Positions 25,729 through 34,292 of a stretch of 64,000 nt of DNA are shown one piece after another. The stretch lies in contig NZ_LXFU01000046.1 of NCBI RefSeq assembly GCF_001657485.1, positions 104,821 to 168,820 on the forward strand, read 5' to 3'. The translations under genes were made by a program, and so were the position numbers. The DNA comes from Rhizobium sp. WYCCWR10014 (GTDB lineage: Bacteria > Pseudomonadota > Alphaproteobacteria > Rhizobiales > Rhizobiaceae). Numbering within the stretch: position 1 is the first letter of the stretch; each line of letters opens with the position of its first letter. Below the pieces are notes generated by a model. It was given only the letters and a program-made list of their open reading frames with translations, was not told the origin of the DNA and searched no databases.

Positions 25729-26718
25729 TCAGCGATTGACCCTTGCCTGCAGATGCGCGGGATAGCGATCGCCTTCCACCTTGATCGTGGCGAGCGCGCT
25801 TTCGATGCTATGGAGGTCCTCGGCCGTTAGTTCAACCTCGGCGGCCTGGATGTTCTCCTCGAGGCGATGCAGCTTGGTGGTGCCGGGGATCGGCACGATC
25901 CAGGGCTTCTGCGCCAGCAGCCATGCGAGAGCCACCTGGGCGGAGGTTGCCTTCTTACGGGCGGCGATTTCTCCGAGACGATCGACGAGCGCCTGATTGG
26001 CCTTTCGCGCCTCCTGAGAAAAGCGCGGCACGACGTTGCGGAAATCCTTGCTGTCGAAGGTGGTCGTTTCGCTGATCGCGCCCGTCAGGAAGCCCTTACC
26101 AAGCGGGCTGAAGGGCACGAAACCGATGCCGAGCTCTTCCAGCGTCGGCAGGATTTCCTGCTCGGGTTCACGCCACCACAGCGAATATTCGCTCTGCAAT
26201 ACCGCCACTGGCTGGACGGCATTGGCGCGGCGGATCGTCTGGGCGCCCGCTTCCGAGAGGCCGAAATGCCTGACCTTGCCTTCCGCGATCAACGCCTTGA
26301 CCGTGCCGGCGACATCCTCGATCGGAACATCGGGATCGACGCGATGCTGGTAGAAGAGATCGATGACATCAGTCTTCAAACGCTTCAGCGCCTGGTCGGC
26401 CACCGCGCGGATCTGTTCCGGCCGGCTGTTCATGCCGCTCTGGCCACCATTGGCATCGAAGTTGAAACCGAATTTCGTGGCGATCACCACCTCGTCGCGA
26501 AAGGGGGCGAGCGCCTCTCCCAGAAGCTCTTCGTTCTTATACGGGCCATAGGCCTCGGCCGTGTCGAAGAAGGTCACGCCGCGTTCGAATGCCCGCCGGA
26601 TCAGTGCGGTCGCTTCCTGAAGATCTGTTGCCGGGCCATAACCGTAACTCAGCCCCATGCAGCCGAGACCGATGGCCGAGACATGAAGTCCGCTCTTTCC
26701 AAGCTCACGTTTCCGCAT
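25729..26718 (-). CDS. Aldo/keto reductase
   Basis: 329 residues from ATG 26718 (AAGGAAACTTCT upstream); the 43-codon extension in the same frame overlaps the cupin gene. AKR motifs: VSAIGLGCMGLSYGYGP, the catalytic tetrad Asp and Tyr in FFDTAEAYGPYKNEELLG, Lys in VIATKFGF, and His in FYQHRVDPDVPIEDVAG. The C-terminal NADPH site is VPIPGTTKLHRLEENI. Belongs to the AKR13/YakC-like group that reduces aldehydes. Probably co-transcribed with the cupin gene 14 bases upstream and divergent from lysR. Confidence 0.9.
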   Translation of the reverse strand: MRKRELGKSGLHVSAIGLGCMGLSYGYGPATDLQEATALIRRAFERGVTFFDTAEAYGPYKNEELLGEALAPFRDEVVIATKFGFNFDANGGQSGMNSRPEQIRAVADQALKRLKTDVIDLFYQHRVDPDVPIEDVAGTVKALIAEGKVRHFGLSEAGAQTIRRANAVQPVAVLQSEYSLWWREPEQEILPTLEELGIGFVPFSPLGKGFLTGAISETTTFDSKDFRNVVPRFSQEARKANQALVDRLGEIAARKKATSAQVALAWLLAQKPWIVPIPGTTKLHRLEENIQAAEVELTAEDLHSIESALATIKVEGDRYPAHLQARVNR

Positions 26719-26732
26719 AGAAGTTTCCTTTT

Positions 26733-27128
26733 CTAACCTTGGTATTGCGTATCTGTGACATGCTCCAGCCAGTCGACGACCTTGCCGTCGAGCTGTTCCT
26801 GGATGGCGATATGGGTCATCGCCGTCGTCGGCGATGCGCCGTGCCAATGGCGTTCACCCGGTGCGAACCAGACGACGTCGCCGGCGCGGATCTCCTCGAC
26901 GGGGCCGCCCTCGCGCTGCACGCGACCGCAGCCTGACGTGACGATCAGCGTCTGGCCGAGCGGATGGGTGTGCCATGCGGTGCGGGCTCCGGGCTCGAAG
27001 GTGACGCAGGCGCCGGCCGCGCGTGCGGGGCTGGTCACGGCAAACAGCGGGTCGACACGCACGCTGCCGGCAAACCAATCGGCTGGTCCCTTGGCCGAAG
27101 GTTGCGAACCGCTTCGCTTGATATCCAT
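26733..27128 (-). CDS. Cupin protein, homologue of bacterial (R)-hydroxynitrile lyase
   Basis: 131 residues from ATG 27128 (GAAAGGAAGACAAGG upstream). The single cupin barrel has TAWHTHPLGQTLIV with two His and a Gln, and GERHWHGASP with the fourth metal His. Length, PADWFAGSVRVDPLF and the C-terminal MTHIAIQEQLDGKVVDWLEHV closely resemble, from memory, the manganese cupin hydroxynitrile lyases such as that of Granulicella tundricola. Native role of such proteins is uncertain. Paired with an aldo/keto reductase and divergent from a LysR regulator. Confidence 0.78.
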   Translation of the reverse strand: MDIKRSGSQPSAKGPADWFAGSVRVDPLFAVTSPARAAGACVTFEPGARTAWHTHPLGQTLIVTSGCGRVQREGGPVEEIRAGDVVWFAPGERHWHGASPTTAMTHIAIQEQLDGKVVDWLEHVTDTQYQG

Positions 27129-27138
27129 CCTTGTCTTC

Positions 27139-27180
27139 CTTTCGATGTCGGGCTTTCGATGTCGGGGTGGACATGTCCAC
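27139..27180. promoter_or_regulatory. Tandem 14-bp repeat plus perfect 14-bp palindrome upstream of the cupin gene
   Basis: CTTTCGATGTCGGG occurs twice head-to-tail (27139-27152 and 27153-27166). It is followed directly by the perfect palindrome GTGGACATGTCCAC (27167-27180). Both lie in the 134-bp gap between the cupin gene and divergent lysR. The first repeat overlaps the region just upstream of the cupin ribosome site. Candidate LysR operator; the tandem copy may be a recent duplication. Confidence 0.55.
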
Positions 27181-27262
27181 TCGAGTGACACGGTATTTAG
27201 GGCGTGCGCCTGGTCGCGATTAGATGGTATAAACGGCAAGAACCCATGAGAAAGTTTCATAA

Positions 27263-28156
27263 ATGCCGCGCCCCGCCGTCAACGACCTCATCGCTTTCCT
27301 CGCCGTTGCACGCGCACAGAGCTTCACAAAGGCGGCGGGTAAGCTGGGTGTGTCGCAATCGGCACTCAGCCACACCATCCGCGGGCTCGAGGAGCGACTT
27401 GGACTGCGATTGCTGACCCGCACGACCCGCAGCGTCGCGCCGACAGAGGCCGGCGAACGCCTGCTCGTCTCCATCGGACCGCGGCTCGACGAGATCGAGA
27501 GCGAGCTGGCCGCCTTGAGCGCGTTCCGGGAGAAGCCGGCAGGCACCATTCGCATCAATGCCGGCGAGCATGCGGCCGATGCCATCCTCTGGCCAGCCTT
27601 GGAAAAGCTCCTGCCTGATTATCCCGATATCAATGTCGAGATCATTGTCGACTACGGTCTGACGGACATCGTCGCCGAACGTTACGATGCGGGGGTGCGG
27701 CTTGGAGAACAGGTGGCGAAGGACATGATTGCGGTGCGCATCGGCCCCGACATGCGCATGGCCGTGGTCGGCGCTCCCGCCTATTTCGACAACAGGCCGA
27801 AGCCGCTGACGCCGCAGGATCTTACGGATCACAATTGCATCAATCTGCGCCTGCCGACCTATGGCAGCGTTTATGCATGGGAGTTCGAAAAGGACGGGCG
27901 CGAGCTCAGAGTTCGGGTCGAAGGGCAATTGGTTTTCAACAATATAGCGCTGCGGCTGAACGCAGTACTGGCTGGTCTGGGGCTGGCATACATGCCGGAG
28001 AACTTGGTCGAGGCGCATCTAGCCGATGGACGACTGGTGCGCGTCCTCGAGGATTGGTGCCTGCCGTTTTCCGGCTACCATCTCTACTATCCGAGCCGCC
28101 GGCATACGTCGCCGGCATTTGCCCTCGTCGTCGATGCACTTCGCTATCGAGCATAA
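27263..28156 (+). CDS. LysR-family transcriptional regulator
   Basis: 297 residues. The N-terminal HTH (FTKAAGKLGVSQSALSHTIRGLEERLGLRLLTRTTRSVAPTEAG, about 20-65) is canonical. The effector domain follows (GTIRINAGEHAADAILWPALEKLLPDYPDINVEI). It belongs to the large group that controls adjacent divergent oxidoreductase genes; here the cupin/aldo-keto reductase pair is the natural target. Confidence 0.9.
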   Translation: MPRPAVNDLIAFLAVARAQSFTKAAGKLGVSQSALSHTIRGLEERLGLRLLTRTTRSVAPTEAGERLLVSIGPRLDEIESELAALSAFREKPAGTIRINAGEHAADAILWPALEKLLPDYPDINVEIIVDYGLTDIVAERYDAGVRLGEQVAKDMIAVRIGPDMRMAVVGAPAYFDNRPKPLTPQDLTDHNCINLRLPTYGSVYAWEFEKDGRELRVRVEGQLVFNNIALRLNAVLAGLGLAYMPENLVEAHLADGRLVRVLEDWCLPFSGYHLYYPSRRHTSPAFALVVDALRYRA

Positions 28157-28301
28157 GCGCTCGCCGTTTCGCACCGCCCGGACAGGCATATATCCGAACC
28201 ACTGGTGATCGGCTCTTGCCGGAAGCGAAATCATGCCTGCCAGTGATTTGACATTCCTTCGTTCGCCGCTAATTCACACTTGAAATTGAAGGAAACAGTG
28301 A

Positions 28302-29813
28302 ATGAATACTGCGGCACCTGCCACGAAAGCCCGGACCGGGGTGTCCGGTTTGGATACAGTTCTGGCCGGGGGCCTTTCGCCGGGGCACGTTTTCCTCCTG
28401 GAGGGAAATCCGGGAGCTGGCAAAACGACGATTGCGCTGCAGTTCCTGATCGAAGGTGCACGGCTCGGCGAGCAGGGGCTCTACATCACCCTTTCGGAAA
28501 CCGAGAGCGAACTTCGGGCCGGTGCCGCATCTCACGGCATGGTGATCGATGGCAATATCGAGGTCTTCGAGGTCGTGCCTCCGGAAAGCCTGCTGGATGC
28601 CGACCAGCAGCAGAGCCTGCTTTATTCGTCGGATCTTGAACTCGGAGAGACGACAAAGGAAATCTTTGCCGCTTTCGAGCGGATCAAGCCGCGTCGCGTG
28701 GTTCTCGACAGTCTGTCGGAGATAAGGCTGCTCGCGCAAAGTTCGCTGCGCTACCGCCGGCAGATCCTGGCGCTCAAACATTATTTTGCCCGACAAGGAG
28801 CGACAGTGCTTCTGCTCGATGATCTGACGTCCGAGGTGCTCGACAAGACGGTGCACAGCGTCGTGCACGGTGTCATCCATCTCGAAGAGATGGCGCCGAG
28901 CTACGGCTCCGAGCGCCGACGTCTGAGAGTCATAAAATATCGCGGGCAGGCCTTCCGCGGCGGCTATCACGATTTCATCATCCAGACTGGTGGCGTGATC
29001 GTCTTTCCGCGACTCGTCGCCGCCGAACACAGGTCGAGTTACGCCCGTGATCAGATTTCCTGCAATATTCCAGAACTGGACCTTCTTTTAGGAGGTGGCC
29101 TTGAGCGAGGTTCCAGTACGCTCATCCTTGGTCCTGCCGGCACCGGCAAAAGCACGTTTTCGTTTCAATTCCTGATGGCTGCGGTTGCGCGCGGCGAGAA
29201 AGTGGCGGCCTTCATTTTTGACGAGGAGCTGGGCCTTCTCTTCACGCGGCTGAAGGCGCTCGGAATGGATCTCGAGGCCATGCGAAACGCGGGTGATATT
29301 CACATCGAACAGCTCGATGCCGCCGAACTGTCGCCGGGCGAATTCGCCCACCGCGTGCGCAACTTCGTCGACAAGTCGGATGCGAAAACCGTCATCATCG
29401 ACAGCATCAACGGTTATCAGGCTTCCATGCCGGATGAGAATTCTTTGATTCTTCATATGCATGAGTTGCTGCAATATTTGAACAGGCAAGGCGCCAACAC
29501 CTTCCTCACCGTTGCCCAGCACGGGCTGGTCGGTGACATGAAGGCGCCTGTCGACGTCACCTATCTCGCCGACACCGTCATTCTGCTGCGCTACTTCGAG
29601 GCTGCGGGAAAGGTGCGGCGTGCAGTCTCGGTGATCAAGAAGAGGACCGGCTTTCACGAGGATACCATCCGGGAGTATCGTATCGACGGTTCCGGCTTGA
29701 AGTTCGGCGATCCTCTCGTCGGGTTCCAGGGCGTGCTTCGCGGCGTTCCCGAATTTGTCACGACCTCAGCGCCGCTCCTCGCGACCGATGGCGGGGATAG
29801 CGGCAATTCTTAA
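28302..29813 (+). CDS. kaiC: KaiC-family double RecA ATPase
   Basis: 503 residues. Two RecA-like halves: CI with Walker A GNPGAGKTT (about 35-43), acidic SETESE and VVLDSLSEIRL; CII with Walker A GPAGTGKST (about 277), acidic FDEELG and VIIDSINGYQ. Aligning by eye to cyanobacterial KaiC around the CII phosphorylation loop (VTYLADTVILLRYFE), the Ser431/Thr432 pair reads Thr-Tyr. No kaiA or kaiB adjoins. GAAGGAAACAGTGA precedes the ATG. The gene overlaps the following hybrid kinase, so KaiC and the kinase probably work together in signalling rather than as a full clock. Confidence 0.88.
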   Translation: MNTAAPATKARTGVSGLDTVLAGGLSPGHVFLLEGNPGAGKTTIALQFLIEGARLGEQGLYITLSETESELRAGAASHGMVIDGNIEVFEVVPPESLLDADQQQSLLYSSDLELGETTKEIFAAFERIKPRRVVLDSLSEIRLLAQSSLRYRRQILALKHYFARQGATVLLLDDLTSEVLDKTVHSVVHGVIHLEEMAPSYGSERRRLRVIKYRGQAFRGGYHDFIIQTGGVIVFPRLVAAEHRSSYARDQISCNIPELDLLLGGGLERGSSTLILGPAGTGKSTFSFQFLMAAVARGEKVAAFIFDEELGLLFTRLKALGMDLEAMRNAGDIHIEQLDAAELSPGEFAHRVRNFVDKSDAKTVIIDSINGYQASMPDENSLILHMHELLQYLNRQGANTFLTVAQHGLVGDMKAPVDVTYLADTVILLRYFEAAGKVRRAVSVIKKRTGFHEDTIREYRIDGSGLKFGDPLVGFQGVLRGVPEFVTTSAPLLATDGGDSGNS

Positions 29814-31953
29814 TTCCGGCAAACCGAAAGCATTGATCTACACGCCTGCCGGTCGCGATGCCTGGGTGGCGAGATCGTTGGTCGATGAGGCCGGATTGGC
29901 ATCTATTGCTGCCACCGACCTGCCTATGTTCGCGTCATCGCTCGGCGATGACATTGCGCTTGGCGTCCTGACGGAAGAGGCCGTTCGCTCGAGCGATCTC
30001 AAGCCGATTGCCGCCTGGGTTTCGGCCCAGCCGAGCTGGTCTGACCTGCCGTTCATCGTCCTCACCCAACGCGGCGGAGGACCTGAGCGAAATCCCGCCG
30101 CTGCCAGGCTTTCCGAGGTTCTTGGCAACGTCACATTCCTGGAAAGGCCGTTCCATGCGACCTCCTTCATCAGCGTTGCCCGGACCGCATTAAAGGGGCG
30201 TCTGCGCCAATATGAAGCGCGAGCCCGGCTCGAGGCTCTGGGCGAGGGAGAGCGACGGTTGCAGACGGCGCTTGCCGCCGGTCGTCTCGGGGCGTGGGAG
30301 CTGGAGCTGTCCTCGATGGCCCTGTCTGCCTCGGCGACCTGCAAAGCGGTCTTCGGCCGAGGGCCGGATGACGATGTCACGCGCGACGATCTGATCGCAA
30401 GCATCCACCCCGACGACCGGGATAGTGTGCTGGCACGCCTGCGCGAGACGATCGATACTGGACGCGACTATTCGATCGAGCACAGGACGATCTGGCCGGA
30501 TGGATCGCTGCATTGGACCGAGGTCCACGCGCAGCTCTATTCCGACAGATATGGTTCCGCCAGGAAACTCGTCGGCGTCTGCTCCGATACCACCGTCCGC
30601 AAGACCATCGAGGAAAATCTGAGACGGCTCAACGAGAACCTCGAAGAGCGTGTGAGAGAACGGACCAAAGAGGTCAACGCCGCTCACCAGACCCTGCTCG
30701 AGGAAGTCGCCCAGCGTGAAAGAGCCGAGGAGCAGCTTCGTCAATCGCAGAAGATGGAGGCGATTGGCCAACTGACCGGCGGCGTCGCCCACGATTTCAA
30801 CAATCTGCTGATGGTCGTTCTCGGAAATCTGGAGCTGCTTGGTAAGCACGTTGTCGGAGATGCCAAGGCGACGCGTCTGGTCGACGGGGCGATTCAGGGC
30901 GCGCGGCGCGGGGCGGCGCTGACGCAGCGGCTGCTGGCTTTTGCCAGACAGCAGGATCTGCAGGTCAAGCCCGTCGATCTGGCCGAGCTGGTCTCCGGCA
31001 TGAACGACCTGTTGCGGCGTTCGGTCGGATCGTCGATCAGCATCGAAACCAGCCTGCCGGCGACGCTGCCGCCGGCGCTGGTCGATGCGAACCAGCTCGA
31101 ATTGGCGCTGCTCAACCTTGCGGTCAATGCCCGCGATGCGATGCCGGATGGCGGGACGCTGTCCATATCGCTGCGTGATGCGCAGGTGGCCGGCGATGAC
31201 GGCACTCTCGACAAGGGCGCCTATCTTGTGTTGGCGGTGGCCGACAGCGGCACTGGCATGGACGCGGAGACGTTGAAGAAGGCAATAGATCCGTTTTTCT
31301 CGACCAAGGAACTCGGAAAGGGCACGGGCCTCGGCTTATCGATGATCCACGGACTTGCCGTTCAGCTCAATGGCGCACTTCGTCTGACAAGCGAACGGGG
31401 GGTCGGGACGACCGCTGAATTGTGGCTTCCGGCGACCGAACGGCGCCCCGAGCGGGCGATCGAAGCGGAACTGCCCGTTCCCCAAGCTGCATCCAGACTG
31501 AAGATCCTGCTCGTCGATGACGATGCCTTGATCGCCATGAGTTCGGTCGACATGCTTGAAGATCTCGGCCACGATGTCGTCGAAGCAAACTCCGGCGCGC
31601 AGGCGCTGGAATTGATCAGCAGCGGTCAGCATTTCGACCTTGTCATAACCGACTATTCGATGCCCGGTATGACCGGCGCCCAGCTTGCCCGGGCCGCACG
31701 GGACATTCATCCGGCATTGCCGATCGTGCTGGCGACAGGTTACGCCGATCTTCCTGCCGGCACCGATATCGGTCTTCCGAGATTGGCAAAGCCCTATGAC
31801 CAGGCTCAGCTCGCCAAGGAAATCGCCAAGGCGATGGCAAGCGAAACGGCTCCGTTTCTTAGATCCGGCGGCGACGCAGGTGGTTCAAAGCTTCGCCTGT
31901 CCAAGGTCAACGATGTCAAGGATGAAATCGGCGATGGCGCCTGTATCGTCTAG
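29788..31953 (+). CDS. Hybrid histidine kinase coupled to KaiC
   Basis: 721 residues from ATG 29788, overlapping kaiC by 26 bases; a TTG at 29755 is an alternative. Order: degenerate receiver-like domain (about 10-125) lacking the phospho-acceptor Asp; PAS (about 140-265, ending LVGVCSDTTVRKTIEE); coiled coil; HisKA with GGVAHDFNNLLMVVLGNLELL; HATPase (NLAVNARDAMPDGG, DSGTGM, GTGLGLSM); and a true C-terminal receiver (LVDDD, DLVITDYSMPGMTG, LAKPYD). No membrane segment, so cytoplasmic. Its 3' end overlaps convergent mobB by 69 bases. Confidence 0.88.
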   Translation: MAGIAAILNSGKPKALIYTPAGRDAWVARSLVDEAGLASIAATDLPMFASSLGDDIALGVLTEEAVRSSDLKPIAAWVSAQPSWSDLPFIVLTQRGGGPERNPAAARLSEVLGNVTFLERPFHATSFISVARTALKGRLRQYEARARLEALGEGERRLQTALAAGRLGAWELELSSMALSASATCKAVFGRGPDDDVTRDDLIASIHPDDRDSVLARLRETIDTGRDYSIEHRTIWPDGSLHWTEVHAQLYSDRYGSARKLVGVCSDTTVRKTIEENLRRLNENLEERVRERTKEVNAAHQTLLEEVAQRERAEEQLRQSQKMEAIGQLTGGVAHDFNNLLMVVLGNLELLGKHVVGDAKATRLVDGAIQGARRGAALTQRLLAFARQQDLQVKPVDLAELVSGMNDLLRRSVGSSISIETSLPATLPPALVDANQLELALLNLAVNARDAMPDGGTLSISLRDAQVAGDDGTLDKGAYLVLAVADSGTGMDAETLKKAIDPFFSTKELGKGTGLGLSMIHGLAVQLNGALRLTSERGVGTTAELWLPATERRPERAIEAELPVPQAASRLKILLVDDDALIAMSSVDMLEDLGHDVVEANSGAQALELISSGQHFDLVITDYSMPGMTGAQLARAARDIHPALPIVLATGYADLPAGTDIGLPRLAKPYDQAQLAKEIAKAMASETAPFLRSGGDAGGSKLRLSKVNDVKDEIGDGACIV

Positions 31954-32406
31954 ATCGAAGACCGGCAGGGCCGTATCCGTGACCGCATGATCGGCGGCGA
32001 TGGCGCAGATATGGGGATCGCTCGGCGCCAACGGTTCACGATTCGCCGCTTCCAGGCGGCGGGCCTCGATCTTCGGGATCGGCTCGCGTTTGTAGCCTTC
32101 GATCAGCACGAGGTCGCAGGGGGCGAGGCGGGCGAGGATCTCCTCGAACTCGGGTTCCGGCGCACCGCGTAGCTCGTGCATGATGGCGTAGCGGGTGCCG
32201 GAAACGATGGTGACCTCATGGGCGCCAGCCTGGCGGTGGCGGTAGCTGTCGGCCCCGACTTTGTCGATATCGAAATCATGATGGGCGTGCTTGATCGTCG
32301 AGATCCTGTAGCCACGGCGGGTGAACTCCGTCACCAGTCGGACGGCGAGACCCGTCTTGCCCGAGTTTTTCCAGCCGGCGATGCCGAAGATTTTCGGTGC
32401 AGTCAT
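31885..32406 (-). CDS. mobB: Molybdopterin-guanine dinucleotide biosynthesis adaptor protein
   Basis: 173 residues. P-loop GIAGWKNSGKTGLAV at the N-terminus, STIKHAHHDFDIDKVGADS, and DLVLIEGYKREPIPKIE are MobB hallmarks. It assists MobA in attaching GMP to molybdopterin. Its start overlaps the mobA stop (ATGA). The last 69 bases are shared with the convergent hybrid kinase gene. Confidence 0.93.
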   Translation of the reverse strand: MTAPKIFGIAGWKNSGKTGLAVRLVTEFTRRGYRISTIKHAHHDFDIDKVGADSYRHRQAGAHEVTIVSGTRYAIMHELRGAPEPEFEEILARLAPCDLVLIEGYKREPIPKIEARRLEAANREPLAPSDPHICAIAADHAVTDTALPVFDLDDTGAIADFILDIVDLGQAKL

Positions 32407-33032
32407 CCGCGAAGGGCCTCCAGCCAGCGTTCCGCCTCGACGAGATCGTCTGGCGTGTTGATGTTGAAGAAGGGATCGAGCAGGCTGGCACGGGTCGGAT
32501 GCAGCGGGAACGCCACTTGCGTGACGTCATGCCGTAACAGGAAGTCGCGCACACGGCGCTTCTCGTCGGTGGCGATCCAGGCTTCGAGATCGGCGGCCAG
32601 CGCCACCGGCCAGAGCCCGAAGACGGGATGGCTGCGGCCCTCGGAGGCGGCAATGGCGATCTGCGACGGGTGCTCGATCGCTGCCGCCAGCCGGGCGACA
32701 AGATCGGCCGGGAAGAACGGGCAATCCACCGAGACGGTGACGACATGGGTGATCGAGGGCAGGCCGGCGGCATAGACCATGGCTGCATGGATGCCGGCCA
32801 TCGGCCCGGCCTTGCCGCGAAAACGGTCGGGAACGACAGGCACGCTCTCGGCGGCGGCATCGGCATTGACGGCAACAAGCGGGGCCTGCTGCGAGAGGCG
32901 GCTCAGCACATGGCGGAGCAGGCTCTCGGCCCCAAGCATTACGCCTGCCTTGTCGCGGCCCATGCGCTGCGAGCGGCCGCCGGCCAATACGACGCCTGCT
33001 ACGTGAGATTTATCCAACGAGAATTCAGCCAT
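32403..33032 (-). CDS. mobA: Molybdenum cofactor guanylyltransferase
   Basis: 209 residues. The nucleotide-binding motif GVVLAGGRSQRMGRDKAGVMLG is near the N-terminus, with AGPMAGIHAAM and VSVDCPFFPADLVARL further on. It transfers GMP from GTP to molybdopterin to give the bis-MGD cofactor of DMSO-reductase family enzymes. In one operon with mobB; moaA is 18 kb away at 50427. Confidence 0.93.
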   Translation of the reverse strand: MAEFSLDKSHVAGVVLAGGRSQRMGRDKAGVMLGAESLLRHVLSRLSQQAPLVAVNADAAAESVPVVPDRFRGKAGPMAGIHAAMVYAAGLPSITHVVTVSVDCPFFPADLVARLAAAIEHPSQIAIAASEGRSHPVFGLWPVALAADLEAWIATDEKRRVRDFLLRHDVTQVAFPLHPTRASLLDPFFNINTPDDLVEAERWLEALRG

Positions 33033-33058
33033 CAGCCTTACTCAGCCATCATCTTGCT

Positions 33059-33967
33059 TCAGACGGGCGCGCGCGGCGCGGATTCCTGCGCGATCGGCGA
33101 CGCGCGGCGCTTCGCCTCACGATAGAACGTATAGAGGCCGGAGGCGATGACGATCGCAGCTCCTACGAGCGTCCAGCTGTCAGGCACTTCGGCGAAGAAG
33201 AGGAAGCCGAGTAGGGAGGAAAAGATCAGGCTGGTATAACGGAACGGCGCGACGAAGGAGATTTCGCCGGTACGCATGGCGAGGATGACCGACTGGTAGC
33301 CGACGAGCACCAGCACCGAGGCGAGTGCGAGATGCCCAAGGGCGGTGGCGCTGACCGGCTGCCAGCCGCCGAGCACCGGAATGAGCAGCGCACCGAAGAA
33401 GGAGGCTGAGATGGCGGTTATGACGGTTATCATCAGCGAGGGAATTTCCGGGCTGATGCTCCGGGTGGCGAGATCGCGGCCGGCCGTCGTCAGCACCGCG
33501 GCGACGCAGAGCAGGGCGGCGGCGGTGAATCCTTCCGGGCCGGGGCGGATGATGATCATCACGCCGACGAGGCCGACGAGGATCGCCGACCAGCGCCGCC
33601 ACCCGACCGGCTCACTGAAGAACAGCGCGGCCCCGAAGGTGACGACCAAGGGCAGCGACTGCAGGATCGCCGAGGCATTGGCGATCGGCATCATGCCGAG
33701 CGCGGTAATATAGGTGACGGCGGAGAGCGTCTCGCAGATGATCCTGAAGATGATCATCGGCTGCAGCATGACGCGCCAGGAACGCAGCGCGCCCATTTTC
33801 CAGGCGATCAGATAGACCAGCAGGCTGGTGAAGAGGCCGCGCAGGAACATGATCTCGCCGGCGTTCATATAGGCGATCACCGATTTGGATAGGGCGTCGC
33901 TTGCAGAAAAGCCGGCCATCGCCATGCTCATATAGATGGCGCCCTCAGTATTGCGTGACCGCGGCAT
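33059..33967 (-). CDS. EamA-family (DMT superfamily) transporter
   Basis: 302 residues with ten predicted membrane segments in two EamA repeats. The first repeat starts GAIYMSMAMAGFSASDALSKSV; the second has GEISFVAPFRYTSLIFSSLLGFLFFAEVPDSW near the C-terminus. The C-terminal tail REAKRRASPIAQESAPRAP is cytoplasmic. Substrate unknown; such proteins often export amino acids or other metabolites. It lies 26 bases upstream of mobA on the same strand. The 325-bp gap 33968-34292 to the divergent SDR gene holds nothing I can identify. Confidence 0.88.
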   Translation of the reverse strand: MPRSRNTEGAIYMSMAMAGFSASDALSKSVIAYMNAGEIMFLRGLFTSLLVYLIAWKMGALRSWRVMLQPMIIFRIICETLSAVTYITALGMMPIANASAILQSLPLVVTFGAALFFSEPVGWRRWSAILVGLVGVMIIIRPGPEGFTAAALLCVAAVLTTAGRDLATRSISPEIPSLMITVITAISASFFGALLIPVLGGWQPVSATALGHLALASVLVLVGYQSVILAMRTGEISFVAPFRYTSLIFSSLLGFLFFAEVPDSWTLVGAAIVIASGLYTFYREAKRRASPIAQESAPRAPV

Positions 33968-34292
33968 GAAGAGATTCCCGTTACCTGTGCGCCCCTTTTA
34001 GTCGCGAAGATGCATGAAGGGAATCGGATGAATGTCACACCAGCCATAAATCGATGACGCGGTGCACAATGGCAATGAGCCAATGCAGGCGTGTGTCGAA
34101 AGTCTCGGCAAATCCCCGTTTTATAAAGTGAATTCCGATGGTTCCGACGCTGTCATCAAGGCGTCGACGGGAAACGCCGTCGCGCCTGCCGGTTCGGCAT
34201 CGGCGTTTTTCTCGTGCTGCGCGGGAAACGGGTGGCTGCATCGCCTGATGTTTGAGCAACTGAAATCTCGCAACAACCCAGGAGAGACCGAC

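Noticed and set aside
27139..27166. CRISPR-like repeat
   Set aside because: Only two 14-bp copies directly adjacent, with no spacers and no cas genes in the window.
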